Assembly: GCA_033398695.1 (NCBI GenBank)
Contig: JAWKAU010000230.1
Span: forward strand, 62,001 to 126,000
Direction: 5' to 3'
Origin: Orobanche coerulescens
Lineage: Eukaryota > Streptophyta > Magnoliopsida > Lamiales > Orobanchaceae
DNA: 64,000 nt
Position 1 is the stretch's first letter. Each line of letters opens with the position of its first letter. Positions 21,873-32,993 of the stretch are shown here, one piece after another. The notes under the pieces are model-generated. The model did no database searches. It saw only the letters and a list, made by a program, of their open reading frames with translations, and had not been told where the DNA came from. The position numbers and the translations under genes are program-made.

Positions 21873-23389
21873 ATGGCTTTCACCGATGAAGAAGTAGCAC
21901 AACTACGTGACGTTCTTCGTGGCTTGCCGGAGCCCAGAATCCATGCACGACGAGGACATGACACCATGCATGCACCACGACATGCGGATGAATACAAGAC
22001 CAGCGAACTTCCGGAGTTCGTAGGCGGCACCGATCCTGAGGTTTATTTGGAGTGGGAAAGAAAAATTGAACGAATGTTTGAGTTCAAGGAGCTCAATGAC
22101 GAGGTACGTTGCAAGTACGCGATTCTCAAACTTGAAAAGGGAGCTTCCCTTTGGTTTGAGCGAATGAAGACACAAAGAAGTCGTCTTAGGAAGAGAAGAT
22201 ACGTTCGTGGGATTCCCTAAAAGGAAACTACGAAAAGATATGTCCCGGCTACACACAAGCTAAGTCTCAGAAAAATTTCGACCTCACGCAAGGAAAGCTA
22301 AGTGTCGAGGAGTACATCGAGGAGTTTGAAAACTTATCCTTGATGGGAGAACTTGAAGAAAGCGAAGAATTGCGCATGTCCCGTTTCCTACGAGGTTTGA
22401 ACAAAAATATTGCTAATTCCGTGGAACTCTACCCCTATTCCGACTTCGATACTTTATGCGGGCTTTGCATAAAGTTGGAAAATCAAAACAAAACAAAACT
22501 CTCTAAACCCGAATTCCCACCTAAATACGGAAATACCAACTTTGGCGCGAGTTCTAGCTCGTTTCCAAAACCTGTCACCACAAGCCAGCCCGTTACTACC
22601 CTTCCAAAAACTCCTATCACACCAAAAGAAACAAGCCTATCTAAGGTCCGGTGTTTCAAATGTCAAGGATTTGGACACTATCAAAGTGCTTGTCCAAATC
22701 GGAGGATTGTAACGTTGCGAGAAGCCATAGCCGCCCGAGAGGAATTGTTAGCCGAAGAAGAAAGAGTTGGAGACGTTTTTAACTTAGAAGCTGACGAAGA
22801 AGAAGAAGAATGCGAGGCATACGATGCCCCGAACTATGACACGAACCTTGTCCTTCGCATGTTACAAACAAAGGCCGCCCCAAGTGACGAAGAACAACGG
22901 GACCAAATCTTCCACACGAAGTGTCGTGTCGGAGATAAATGGTGTAGCTTGATCATTGACGGTGGAAGTTGTACAAACGTGGCATCAAGCGAGATGGTTT
23001 CAAAACTCGGTTTGATCACCACGGCCCATCCTAAGCCGTATGCACTCCATTGGCTCGATGATGGGAACAAAGTGAAGGTATCAAGACAAGTGAAGGTCGG
23101 ACTCACCATGGGTTCGTATGGCGATAACATTACATGCGATGTACTACCGATGGACGCATGTCACGTGTTATTAGGAAGACCTTGGTTATTTGATCGGGAC
23201 GTACTACATCGAGGGAGGAGTAATGAGTATGAGTTACGTGACAAAGGTAAAAAAATTGTTCTTAAACCTATGTCACCTCAAGCTATCCGGACGATGAGTT
23301 CGAAAAAAGTCGAAGGACCGAAGCTTACGATGTTTGCAAACGAGATAGATGTCGAGCACGCCTTTGACGATGGCGGCGTGTTTATTTGA
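21873..23389 (+). pseudogene. A-3 gag-protease
   Basis: ATG 21873 (MAFTDEEVAQLRDVLRGLPEP), gag core to KLEKGASLWFERMKT, then a damaged segment at 22180-22260. The rest of gag follows in the frame 22340-23389: LRGLNKNIANSVELYPYSDF, zinc knuckle CFKCQGFGHYQSACPN, acidic linker EADEEEEECEAYDAP. Protease (LIIDGGSCTNVASSEM, LLGRPWLFDRDVLH) is next. The frame is lost at 23389 where bases are missing from the conserved [13 protein letters not shown] segment. Gag and protease motifs are otherwise complete. Confidence 0.87.
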
Positions 23390-23399
23390 TGATGATCAA

Positions 23400-26172
23400 A
23401 GAGGTCGAAATCTTGCCACCAAATCGCAACATGAGGAAGAGATAGGCGTACTATTACACGAGTTTTGGACGTATTTCGAAGACTTGCGGTAGGATTACCA
23501 CCTATCCGCGGGATTGAACACAGTTGATCTTATACGGGAGCTCCATTAGAACAAAGCGGCGTATCGTTGTAATCCCGAAGAAACCAAAGAACTACAACGT
23601 CAAATTGGCGAACTCATGAATCACGGATATGTCAGAAAGTTTAAGTCCGTGTGCGGTTCAGTTCTACTTGTACCAAAAAAAGACGGAACATGGCGAATGT
23701 GTATTGACAAGAGAGCCGTGAATAACATCACCGTCAAGTATCGGTTTCCCATCCCGAGACTAGGCGACATCTTTGACGAGTTACATGGCTCGGTTATATT
23801 TTCCAAAGTTGATTTACGGAGCGGATACCATCAAATCCGCATGCGAGAGGGAGACGAATGGAAAACGGCGTTTAAAACGAAGAATGGACTTTACGAATGG
23901 GTTGTGATGCCATTCGGCCTCACCAACGCCCGGGCACCTTTATGAGGTTGATGAGCGAGGTTCTTAAACCTTTCTTGGGAAAGTTTGTTGTCGTGTACTT
24001 AGACGACATTTTGATCTGATCGGTCCGTAGAAGAACATCTCGAACATTTGCGGTACGTGTTTGAGACGCTAAGGGAACAAAACCTTTATGGAAAACGGGA
24101 GAAGTGTACTTTCCTAGTCGAGTCTTGTCTTTCTCGGCTATGTTGTTTGAAAGACGGAGTTTGGTCGACCAAGAGAAGATCGCGGCAATCAAGTCGTGGC
24201 CGACCCCAAAGACAATCACGGAGGTACGGTCATTTCATGGCCTCGCTTCTTTTACCGACGATTCATACGGGACTTGACACTATCTCGGTCCGATCACGGA
24301 GTGTCGAAAAGGGAACCTTTGCATGGAACGAGGCACCCAAAAGGCTTTTGAAAATTTAAAAGGAAAATTATGTGAAGCGCCCGATTTTGACGTTACCCGA
24401 TTTTTCACAACCGTTTGAGGTAGAATGCGGCGCTAAGCGGAGTTGGAATCGGGCGTACTTATTCAAAGAGGCCGTCCCATCGCCTATTTTCGGAGAAGTT
24501 AAGTGGCGCCCGAGTGAATTATTGTACTTACGACAAGGAGTTCTATGCTATCGTAAGAGCACTCGATCATTGGAGTCATTATCTGCGTTCGAAACATTTC
24601 GTCTGCATTCGGATCACGAGTCGTTGAAATACATCAGCAGACGAGTAAGCTAAGCCGAGACATGCAAAATGGGTGGAATTTTTACAATCTTTTCACTTTT
24701 CATCCAAGTACAAAGACGGAAGAGTAATGTAGTGGCGGATGCACTATCGAGACGGTATGCCTTCTGTCGATGCTAGATGTTCGTTTGTTGGGGTTCGAGA
24801 CTTTGAAAGATCATTACAATGACGATTTGGACTTCGGGAAATTTTTAACCGTTGTAAAACGGCCCGTCTGAGGAATTTATTTTACAGGATGGCTTTCTTT
24901 TCAAGGGAAATAAATTGTGTGTGCAGTACAATTCGGGAATTGTTGGTTCGGAGGCGCACGGAGGAGGACTAGCCGGTCACTTCGGTTCGACCAAAGCGTA
25001 GAGGTGCTAAAAGAACATTTCTTTTGGCCGAAGATGTATGGTGACGTCGGACAATCGTGAGCAAATGCGTAACTTGTCACATGATGAAAAGTTCGTTCAA
25101 GTCAGTACATACATGCCGTTGCCGATACTGATTCACGACCGTGGGAGGATGTCTCGATGGATTTTATTGTGGCTTTGCCTCGTACTCAACGAGGCAAAGA
25201 CTCGATCATGGTGGTTGTCGGCCGTTTTTGAAAATGGCTCACTTTATCGCGTGCCACAAAACCGATGATGCAAGCAATGTGGCGGACTTGTACTTAGGAA
25301 GTAGTTCGTTTACACGGAGTTCCAAAACTATCGTGTCGGATCGAGATTCCAAATTTACGAGTTATACGGAATACTTTATGGAGGAAAGTTGGTACTAAAC
25401 TCCTATTCGGTACTTCACATCACCCGCAAACCGGACGAGGCCGAGGTGACTAATCGAACCTTGGGAGCATTATTGCGAGGGTTGGTAAATAAAACAGAAG
25501 GATTGGGACGTTAAACTTGCTCATGCGGAATTCGCATACAACCGATCACCCGGTTATGCCACGGCCCATTCACCTTTTGAAGTGGTATACGGGTTAAATC
25601 CGCACTTGCCATTGGACTTGATTCCCTTACCGAGCAACGAGTTGGTTCACAAAGACGCCGAAGCAAAACTCAAATCAATGGTGAAGTTACATGAAAAGAT
25701 ACGGAAACGGATTAAAGAAGTAAATGAAATATACAAACGGAAGTCGAACAAAAATAAAAAGGCGAGATTATTTGATGTTGGCGACTTGGTTTGGATACAT
25801 TTGAGAAAAGAAAGATTCCCAAGCAAACGGAAGAACAAATTGATGCCGAGAGCCGAGGGTCCGTACAAAATTGTGGAAAAGGTGAACGACAGCGCATACA
25901 AAGTCGAACTTCCAGGTGAATACGGAGTACACGCGACATTCAACGTAGGAGATCTCTCACCTTATCTTGACGACGATGGCATTGCGGAATTGAGGTCAAT
26001 TCCTTTCAAAGACGGAGGGAATGATACGATATCTAATATTCCAGTCGAAGAAACTCCGATAAAAATCGACATCCATGATGATGCAAATGCGCATGGCCAT
26101 GCATCGTTATACTTAGGAGAAAATGTTAAACGGATTGGAGTTACGTTGTTAATCGGAATCGGAGTAACGTAG
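23400..26172 (+). pseudogene. A-3 pol, heavily frameshifted
   Basis: RT pieces are in frames 23616-23945 ([19 protein letters not shown]), ~23960-24010 ([11 protein letters not shown]) and 24048-24359. RNase H is in 24372-24653 with the first catalytic Asp region altered (ECGAKRSWN). Integrase fragments are at 25038-25398. A long intact C-terminal frame, 25582-26172, ends in the LTR-encoded DTISNIPVEETPIKID and LGENVKRIGVTLLIGIGVT. About fifteen small indels separate these pieces, many at CCG/CGG. As read, no functional RT or integrase could be made. Confidence 0.88.
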
Positions 26173-26917
26173 AATTCGACAACGGATCGGCCCGAAAGCA
26201 TGAAGATCGGCCAAAACATGCTTGAAAGGGACACTTTGTCTTCATATCTTTCACAAAATAAATGAAGATCACCTCCTTCCCCACCATGACACAAACGGCC
26301 GAAGCTTATAGATGGAGTGAAGACTTTCTTCTTCATGTCACCATCAAGATATCTTCATCAAATCAACACCAAATCCTCCTAAAGTTCGGCCGATTGGAAG
26401 CAAGTGCAAGGGAGGATATTTTGTTCTACTTCATGTCACCATCAAGACCAAAGTTTGCCTCATGTCTCTTTCACCTAATAACACCAAGATTGCTTGGTAT
26501 CTACTTGGAGATTTCGGCGAAATAGGAAGTTGCTAGGAAGTTCGTTTTCTCGTTTTGTTGTATTTTCTTACGGTTGGAAACTACTATATATAGTAGTGTT
26601 CGTTGTATTTGTAAATCATCGAGAATCATAATAAACATTGTATTTCCTTTGAAATATACGTTGAACGAGTTCGACAAACTTTAGTTATTGTTTCGACGAG
26701 TCTCGAGATTTTAACTTGATCAATTCTCAAAAGGTCTTGGGAAGAGATTACCCTTTTATCGAGTTATAGGTCTAGTTCGATAAAAACACACCAAACTCCG
26801 TACATCATACTATATCACGGCCGAATCCCATTAAATTCGTCCATCACCTTTGTAATTTTTTGTAAACTTGTTAATCTTCCGTTGTGTTTATACGCATTAC
26901 TTACGTAATTCGTATCA
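26022..26917 (+). repeat. A-3 3' LTR (896 bp)
   Basis: Same ends and length as the 5' LTR, followed by TSD GATCT. It overlaps the last 50 codons of pol. Immediately upstream is the polypurine tract AAAGACGGAGGGAA. Confidence 0.97.
26580..26597 (+). promoter_or_regulatory. Palindromic TATA box of A-3 3' LTR
   Basis: Identical 18-bp palindrome to the 5' LTR copy. Confidence 0.5.
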
Positions 26918-27344
26918 GATCTGCAATCTTCCTGTACAAGGAAAATCGGTGTGATGTTGGTACATATCTTTTACGAAGTTTTCTTTTTAATGAATCCCAC
27001 GAACGGATATTTTCTTTCCCCGCACGAGCTCTTCGTGTTTTAATTCCTTCGTACCAAAGTGACGCAACTTTCCCCAACTTGAGAATTGCATACTTACACC
27101 TTTTCTCATCGTCAAGGTCTTTAAACTCGAACATGCGGTCAATTTTACATTCCCATTCCAAGTAGACTTTGGGGTATGTCCCGCCAACGAACTCTGGAAG
27201 CTCATTAACCTTAAATTCTTCGACATGGTGTGAGGGTCGCTCATAGTCACCACGCCTAGGTTGCCAACGCTAGTCGCGTTGTTCTGGTACGTCACGCAAT
27301 GCGTCATGAAGTTTTGCCAAGAAATCAGCGTCGTTGAGATCCAT
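26918..27344 (-). pseudogene. G-1 gag, N-terminal half
   Basis: ATG at 27344 (MDLNDADFLAKLHDALRDVPEQ). A stop follows soon after, where Arg/Trp-type residues are expected (CGCGACTAGCG). Then ELPEFVGGTYPKVYLEWECKID, KYAILKLGKVASLWYEGIKTRR and SLKRKLRKRYVPTSHRFSLYRKI follow in frame 26901-27161. The gene is interrupted by A-3 and continues at 20925. It is a CRM-like gag closer to B and the 60-kb remnants than to A. Confidence 0.82.
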
Positions 27345-27383
27345 AATGCCAAAGATCAAGAACTTGGGCTCCGATGCCACTTA

Positions 27384-28366
27384 TGATGCGAATTCTCGCT
27401 GATGATGCGAATTCGATATCGATACAGCAGGAAGCTGTTTTGACGAGCGGAAGCGAATCGGCAAGAAACTATCGGGAACTGGTAACAACAGTTCGCTACA
27501 GCAATAACACCGGCTGAGGGTACGCGCACGCGGCGGGAAATGATGACAGCAACTCGATACAGCAACAAGACAGGAACTGTTCGAATGGAAATGACTCGGA
27601 ACAGGCAATTTCCAAATAGCATTACTCAAAACAGCAGGTTTCGGTCAGATGCGAATTGAAAACCGAAAACAAGTTCGAACGATCGAACAATTCTTGATGC
27701 GATAAACTGAACAAGTATAACACTGTATCGAAAACAAGAAGAATATCGAAGCGAGCGAAGCTTGATTGTTTTATCGAATTAGACCTATAATTCGATAAAA
27801 TGATTTCTTCTCAAGACCTATTGAGAATCAATCGGATTATTACTCGAAAACGCGTCGAATAAAAATCAGGTTTTGATGAAAAAGCATTCACCAAGAGAAA
27901 ACACAAAGTGTATTCTTATTTCTTTAACATTCAATAATCCCTTCATTACAACTTCATCGCCCTTTTTATAGGCAAAAGTAGTCTGACAAGATCCTGACAA
28001 GATAATCTTAAATTATTACAAGCTGGGTTTAAAATAAGAAAAGATAATAAAAAGGTTCCTCATGTCACTTGCTGACAAAAGTAAAAGTTGGGCCTTGTCT
28101 CCAAGTTGAAAGCTGATAGCCGCTTTTTCACGCAGCATGTTGCCGAGAATCCTGCTGTCTTTCTAATAAAATAGGCTGAAATTCTTTTATTCTTTTACCA
28201 CTTGGGCCCCCTTCCCCCAAGATGCAAGTTACCTATTGTTTAAGTTACACCAAGTCCGGTTATTAAGGTAACTCCGTGTCTTGTTTTCTCGCCCAAGTAT
28301 GTTGCATGGTCGCTTACGTCGATCATCACCTCGTCTTCTTCCCTTGGACTTGTCAATCCCGTATCA
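27384..28366 (-). repeat. G-1 5' LTR (983 bp)
   Basis: TGATGCGAATTC to AATCCCGTATCA. The primer-site region GGGCTCCGATGCCACTTA is at 27366-27383. The portion nearest 28366 encodes, on the minus strand, DTGLTSPREEDEVMIDV and YLGEKTRHGVTLITG, the LTR-borne pol tail in this family. It is inserted in a LINE fragment. Confidence 0.88.
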
Positions 28367-28948
28367 ACTATCCCCGTCCATGTCAAAGACACAAACCTTA
28401 ATTTCATCAATGGCGGGATTAATACACAGACTATTATTTTGATCATGCGAGATAATATTCGGCACAACCCGAGGGTCAATGTCGTCAAGAAAATGATTTT
28501 GCTCCGCAAATCAATTAGAGAAGTAAGTGACCGCGGAGTTGTAAATTTCCTCGGGATCCATGATCGTACGACCACTATCCCGAATTTCATGAATAAAGTT
28601 TCTGTCTTTTCTTTTTCACTAAATTGTGAAAGAATTTGCTATTCCTCTCTCCTTCAAACGTCCATTTCATATTAGATTTTTGTTTCCAAAAATCCTCCTC
28701 CATGGACAGAATAAGGGTAAGGTTGGCGTTCATTTTTTTAAGGTGGATGAGATTGGTAGTGGAAGGATCTTGGTCAAACCCATTTTCGGTAACTTCCACC
28801 GCATACTGGGCCTGATCAATTTGAGAAAAAATATTACCGAAAATAACCTGATTCCACTCCTTCAGGGTGTATTTAAGCCTTGATAGCTTATCCATAAGTT
28901 TAAACATCCCTGTAGCATTGGTATGGAGATCCCAGGACTCCTTTACAG
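28367..28948 (-). pseudogene. LINE fragment (EN-RT linker region)
   Basis: The minus frame 28587-28907 reads LKYTLKEWNQVIFGNIF, EEDFWKQKSNMKWTFEGERN and SKFFHNLVKKKRQK, the typical linker upstream of LINE RT. It continues with residues like AVTYFSNLFAEQNHF and INPAIDEIKVCVF toward 28380. Both sides are cut by LTRs (G-1 on the left, D on the right). It belongs to a different LINE family from LINE-1 and LINE-2. Confidence 0.78.
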
Positions 28949-30968
28949 TGTAATACTCATACTTTTTATCGACTGTTTGACCTTGTCGTTCTTCTTATTT
29001 TGTCGCTCTGTAAGCTCTTGGTGATGTTGTTGATATTGTTACTAAGTTTCATATCTTGTTTGGGTCACGATCGTGTTGTTTAGACCTTGTGGAAGTGTTC
29101 TGGGCCAGAGAAATAGCGCACGCTAGGCCTAGGCTAACGCACGCTAATTTTGTGTGAATAGCGCACGCTAGCTTTGTGCCGTAGCGTGCGCTAAGGGACC
29201 AGTCAGGTCAGAACCAGTAACTTGGACTGCCCTCTGGACTGGCGGTTAACGCACGCTAGGAGTTCGTTAGCGCACGCTATTCGTGGTTAGTAGCGTACGC
29301 TAACATCCGCCCGTAGCGCACGCTAACATCCGCCCGTAGCGCACGCTAACGAGCTGGTCGGTAGAGGCAGTGAGGTTGTCAGGTTTTCTGGACTATCAGG
29401 TAACGTACGCTAGGCTTCGGCTAGCGCACGCTAAAGCTGTCGCATAACGCACGCTAAGCCATAGCGGTAGCGCACGCTAAGGCTTGAGCAGGGCAGAGGA
29501 CAGTAGGTTCTGGACTCCAGTACTGGACACCACTTTTTGGCTAGCGCACGCTAGAGAAGGGCGATTAGCGCACGCTAACGAGGCCGGCAGAAGCCACTGG
29601 ACTACCTGGTGACCACGCTAGCGCACGCTAATGAAGGAAGCGTAGCGTGCGCTAGACTGGGGGGGATATATATTAGACAGTTGACTTCCATTTCGTCATT
29701 TTTCATCCTCTTCACTCATTTCCGACGGGAGCAGCTCGGGAGGGACGATGGCGATTGGAAGCGATTCTTCATCAAACTTCAACATATTTGGTTGGAGAAC
29801 AAGGATTCTACAACATCTAATCCATCCTAACGTCCAAATCAAGGTAAAAACCCTTAGAACCCTATTTTTTGGGAATTTGGGGTTTTTCCTAGATTCGTCC
29901 GATTTATTCAATTTGAAGCTTGAGAACCTTGAGATTATGATGTATCTATCCCGTATGCATGTTTTTCCTATGATTTTACGGATTGGATTGTGCCGTTTTC
30001 GGACTTGTGAGGGTTTGGAGGATTTTCCAAACTCTAGTTGGTTATCCGTGTATTTTCATGAATCGTAGGCGGGTTTCGGGAGTTTCTTCGTGTAATTTGA
30101 GTATGGATAATTGATTATCATATTCTTTGTGAATCGTTTAGGTGCCGGAAGCATGTTCTTAGACCTACCGAACTCATACCCTTTTTCCGTTCAATTTCTC
30201 GATGTCTCAAAGGCAAGTATATATTTATGATTGTACGTTAAGTAAGATATATTAATGGCATGATTACTTATATCCATTCTAGGGTGGGCCGACGGGTCCC
30301 CTGAGGGTTTCGTAGCCTCTTGGTGCGATTCCACGGATGATATGAACGAACCACTCTGGGACGGACCGACGGGTCCTCTGAGGGTTCCGTAGCCTCTGGT
30401 GCGGTTCCGCGGTATTCATATATGTATTGATGTGATGCTATGGGATTTAGTTTCCGGAATACTAGTCTTGAATTAATGAATTGACGGTTATATTTACTTT
30501 ATTGTCGAGGAGTATTGTATTTCATACTTGATATACTTGCACTAGCTATTCGACGGCTAGCCCCTTTATAGAGGAAATACTTTTTATGTATTTTAGGTTC
30601 CAGGAGAGCGGATAGGCAGGTATCGGGTCGGCATGAAGATGGTGGGCAAGTGTGATACTGTGTCTTTCCTTCGGCTATGTTTTGAGTTTCCCCATTCAGT
30701 GTTGTTGTACTGGAATGGTTATTGAATACTCGAGTATTGTTTTCCATTTTCCTTGATGTTCCGGCCTGTATTTGCCGAGGTATCGATTTGTGTTGTGATG
30801 TCTTTGGATACTTTGGATATGTTTTGAATACCTTTTGTATTGTTCTACATTCCATTGTATCTAGACCTTCTCGGTCAAAAATTGTAGTTCCGCGTATGTT
30901 TAGCCTTCTGGCTCCCACAGTGGGGCTTACGGCGCTGTAATATTCCCTGAATAACTTGGGGGGTTACA
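28949..30968 (+). repeat. D 5' LTR (2020 bp)
   Basis: Bounded by TGTAATACTC and GGGGGGTTACA (inverted TGTAA/TTACA). U3 holds a 17-copy palindrome array (29113-29656), with a TATATAT box right after it (about 29664-29673). A GACGGGTCC..CTGAGGGTT..GTAGCCTCT segment is directly repeated at 30290-30330 and 30360-30400. Open frames inside it have no recognisable domain. Confidence 0.92.
29113..29656. repeat. Array of 12-bp palindromes TAGCGCACGCTA in D U3
   Basis: About 17 copies of TAGCG-NN-CGCTA (core CA, TG or TA; some with TAACG) are spaced irregularly by 10-60 bp. Each is a 5-bp inverted repeat around a 2-nt centre, and the TAGCGTACGCTA forms are perfect palindromes. Spacers contain repeated GGACTGCC/TCTGGACT phrases. 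The array ends about 10 bp before the TATA box. Confidence 0.9.
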
Positions 30969-30973
30969 GAATA

Positions 30974-30985
30974 TGGTATCAGAGC
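30974..30985 (+). other. D primer binding site
   Basis: TGGTATCAGAGC, a perfect 12-base complement to the initiator Met tRNA 3' end, 5 bp after the LTR. Confidence 0.88.
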
Positions 30986-31212
30986 TTAAGTCTATGGATA
31001 CCTAGGCTGTCGGTCTTTTGGGTCGATTGGGTCGTCATTTGCCCACAGTATCACTACTTTGCCATCATCACAGTGCCACCGGTACTTGTAAGACCTCTTA
31101 CTCTTCTGGCGTTTCCTTATTCGTTTTGCTTCTATTTTTGGTGTTCTTGAGAATCGGTCACTTCGATGACATGCGATTGAATTGTACTTACGTGCCTTGT
31201 GTGTTCTTCAGC

Positions 31213-31415
31213 ATGTCAGCTGGTAGGGGTCGTGGCCGTGGTCATGGCCGTGGGCGTGGAAGAGGTCGTGGCGCGGCCATTTCCATCGATTACGTGGGTC
31301 GACCAACCCGGTTGTCGAGCGGTGCATCGACCGAAATCGGCCGCGACGATCGAATGGCGAGGAGCGATGCGGACGTTGGAGTTGCGAATGTACTTCAACA
31401 ATTGGCTACCCAGAT
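31213..31415 (+). pseudogene. D gag, N-terminal part
   Basis: ATG 31213 opens MSAGRGRGRGHGRGRGRGRG, an Arg-Gly-rich N-terminus, then AAISIDYVGRPTRLSSGAS and VANVLQQLATQ up to the C-1 insertion. The codons continue after C-1 at 34064. The Arg-Gly run is plausible for RNA binding. Confidence 0.8.
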
Positions 31416-32484
31416 TGATACGAATTCTCCCGAAAGAGATGAATACGTATCGTTCGGAGTATATGTAAATGTATGATAGCGGAAGGCTTTTTACGAATAT
31501 GAGAATTCGAGTGTATGAATATGGATGAAATATCGGGTAAAGTAACAATATCGATCAAGAAGACTTGAACGATCAAGAACAAAGGTTTATCGAATTAGAC
31601 CTATAATTCGATAAGAGATTTCTTCTCAAGACCTATTGAGAATCAATCGGATTAATACTCAAAAATGCGTCGAATAAAAATCAAGTTTCGATGAAAAGCA
31701 TTCACCAAGGAAAGAAATACAAAGTGTATTCTTCTTTTTTAACATTCAATTCATTATGTAATACATGCTGAAAATGTGGCATATATATAGCTGAGTTACA
31801 TGATCAAACAAGATCAAACAAAAATGAAACAAAAGATAAACAAATACAACAAGACTTTGACAAAAGAAATGAAACCAAGATTAAACAACTCCTAAACTTC
31901 ATTCACGGTTGGAGAGGGGCTGAAGTCTTCCTCCTTTGATACTCTTGCAAGACTTTGAAAATGAAGGTGTGAACTTGAAAAATGAAGGCATGGAAAATCT
32001 TCATCAATCTTGGACAAAATCTTCACCAATCTTCATCAATTTTCGGCCATAAAAATCACTGCATATTTGAACGGTTCGTGTGGCTTGATAGAAGTATAAT
32101 TGGACCTTGGACCGTTTCACATGATTTATAGATCTTTCTTTTATCTTTCCATGGCCACTTGAATCACCTAACTCGGACTTCATATGAGAGAGTTATGATT
32201 AAAATAGCAAAACTGCTACGAATTAGTCATACGCGCGGGAATTGGTAATTTTGTCCGCTTTTGGCATTTTTCACTCGGACTAGTCAATACAAAAGCCTAT
32301 TATATTATGTCTAAAAATACTCCTAACCTATATGGTAACCTAATAGACCATTATTTTATTAAAATAGAGTCCTAATATACTTCTAATACCGAAAGTACTA
32401 ACACTCTAATATCAATTCCGAAAATGACAAAAAAAAATAACAATAATAATGTCTTCTTCACTCGAGCTCGTCAATCCCGTATCA
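31416..32484 (-). repeat. C-1 3' LTR (1069 bp)
   Basis: TGATACGAATTCTCC to AATCCCGTATCA. A TATATATA box is near 31780-31790. Strong match to 32994-34058 over its whole length. Confidence 0.95.
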
Positions 32485-32993
32485 TCCCCTCCCCCTTTAA
32501 AGGAAATTGCCCTCAATTCTGCAATCCCGTCGTCATCAAGATAAGGAGAGAGATCAAAATTATCGGACGTTCGAGTGTGGTTCAACACTTTGAGGCAATA
32601 GTAATATTTCTGAGAAGTCACAACAAAATAACTATCATTAGTTATAAAAAAATAATAGCTACTTTGTGAAGTAAAACCTTTATCATCGTGGTTGAACTCA
32701 TCGGATGCAATTTCAAGACCGAAGAAAATTGCCTCGTAATCGTCTTTCATGCCAATCGGGTGTGATTTCACTTGTGAACAAATTTCACAATCGCATTCGT
32801 CAAAAACAGGAGGTTTTGACCAATCAACAACAAGATCTAAACTTGAAGATTCGGAGAACGGATAACAGAAATCAAATATTTTTTTTATTTTATTTTTTTT
32901 TTGGAAAGAAAAATTGATAACAAAATACCTCAACAAAAAAAATTTGTTGAATAAATCGCCCAAGGAGATGACCTTGGGCTCCGATACCACTTA
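32485..32993 (-). pseudogene. C-1 internal remnant
   Basis: Minus frame 32412-32990. Just after the primer site it reads VSEPKVISLGDLFNKFF, then a stretch I do not recognise (VDWSKPPVFDECDCEICSQV, HPIGMKDDYEAIFFGLEIAS). It ends with LSPYLDDDGIAELRAISF and GGGDDTG, the conserved end of CRM-like integrase. Nearly all of gag and pol is missing. The middle block may come from a pol-proximal linker, or be captured sequence. Confidence 0.7.

Larger units (their letters stand above)
20926..26917 (+). mobile_element. Complete Ty3/gypsy CRM-like element A-3, nested in G-1 gag
   Basis: Both LTRs are 896 bp and differ at about two positions (near 21419 and 26515). The TSD GATCT flanks the unit (20921-20925 and 26918-26922). 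gag and pol run left to right. LTR identity says very recent insertion, yet pol 23330-25560 is riddled with short deletions relative to A-4 and A-5. Confidence 0.97.

Noticed and set aside
28367..28948. LINE fragment as part of LINE-1 or LINE-2
   Set aside because: Linker residues (LKEWNQVIFGNIF, EEDFWKQKSNMKW) differ from both, so it is a separate family.
29113..29656. Regularly recurring palindromes as a CRISPR-like array
   Set aside because: Spacing is irregular, units are 12 bp, the context is a plant LTR promoter and no cas-like gene is present.
29696..30068. Frames in the R/U5 part of the D LTR (also 40715-41086 start) as host exons
   Set aside because: The sequence is part of a 2-kb LTR repeated at 38218-40876. 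The F RNase H fusion at 40877 explains the longer frame there.
31199..31468. Alternative frame opposite the Arg-Gly-rich start as a gene
   Set aside because: The RG repeat in the + frame from 31213 fits the gag N-terminus. The other frame is low-complexity shadow.
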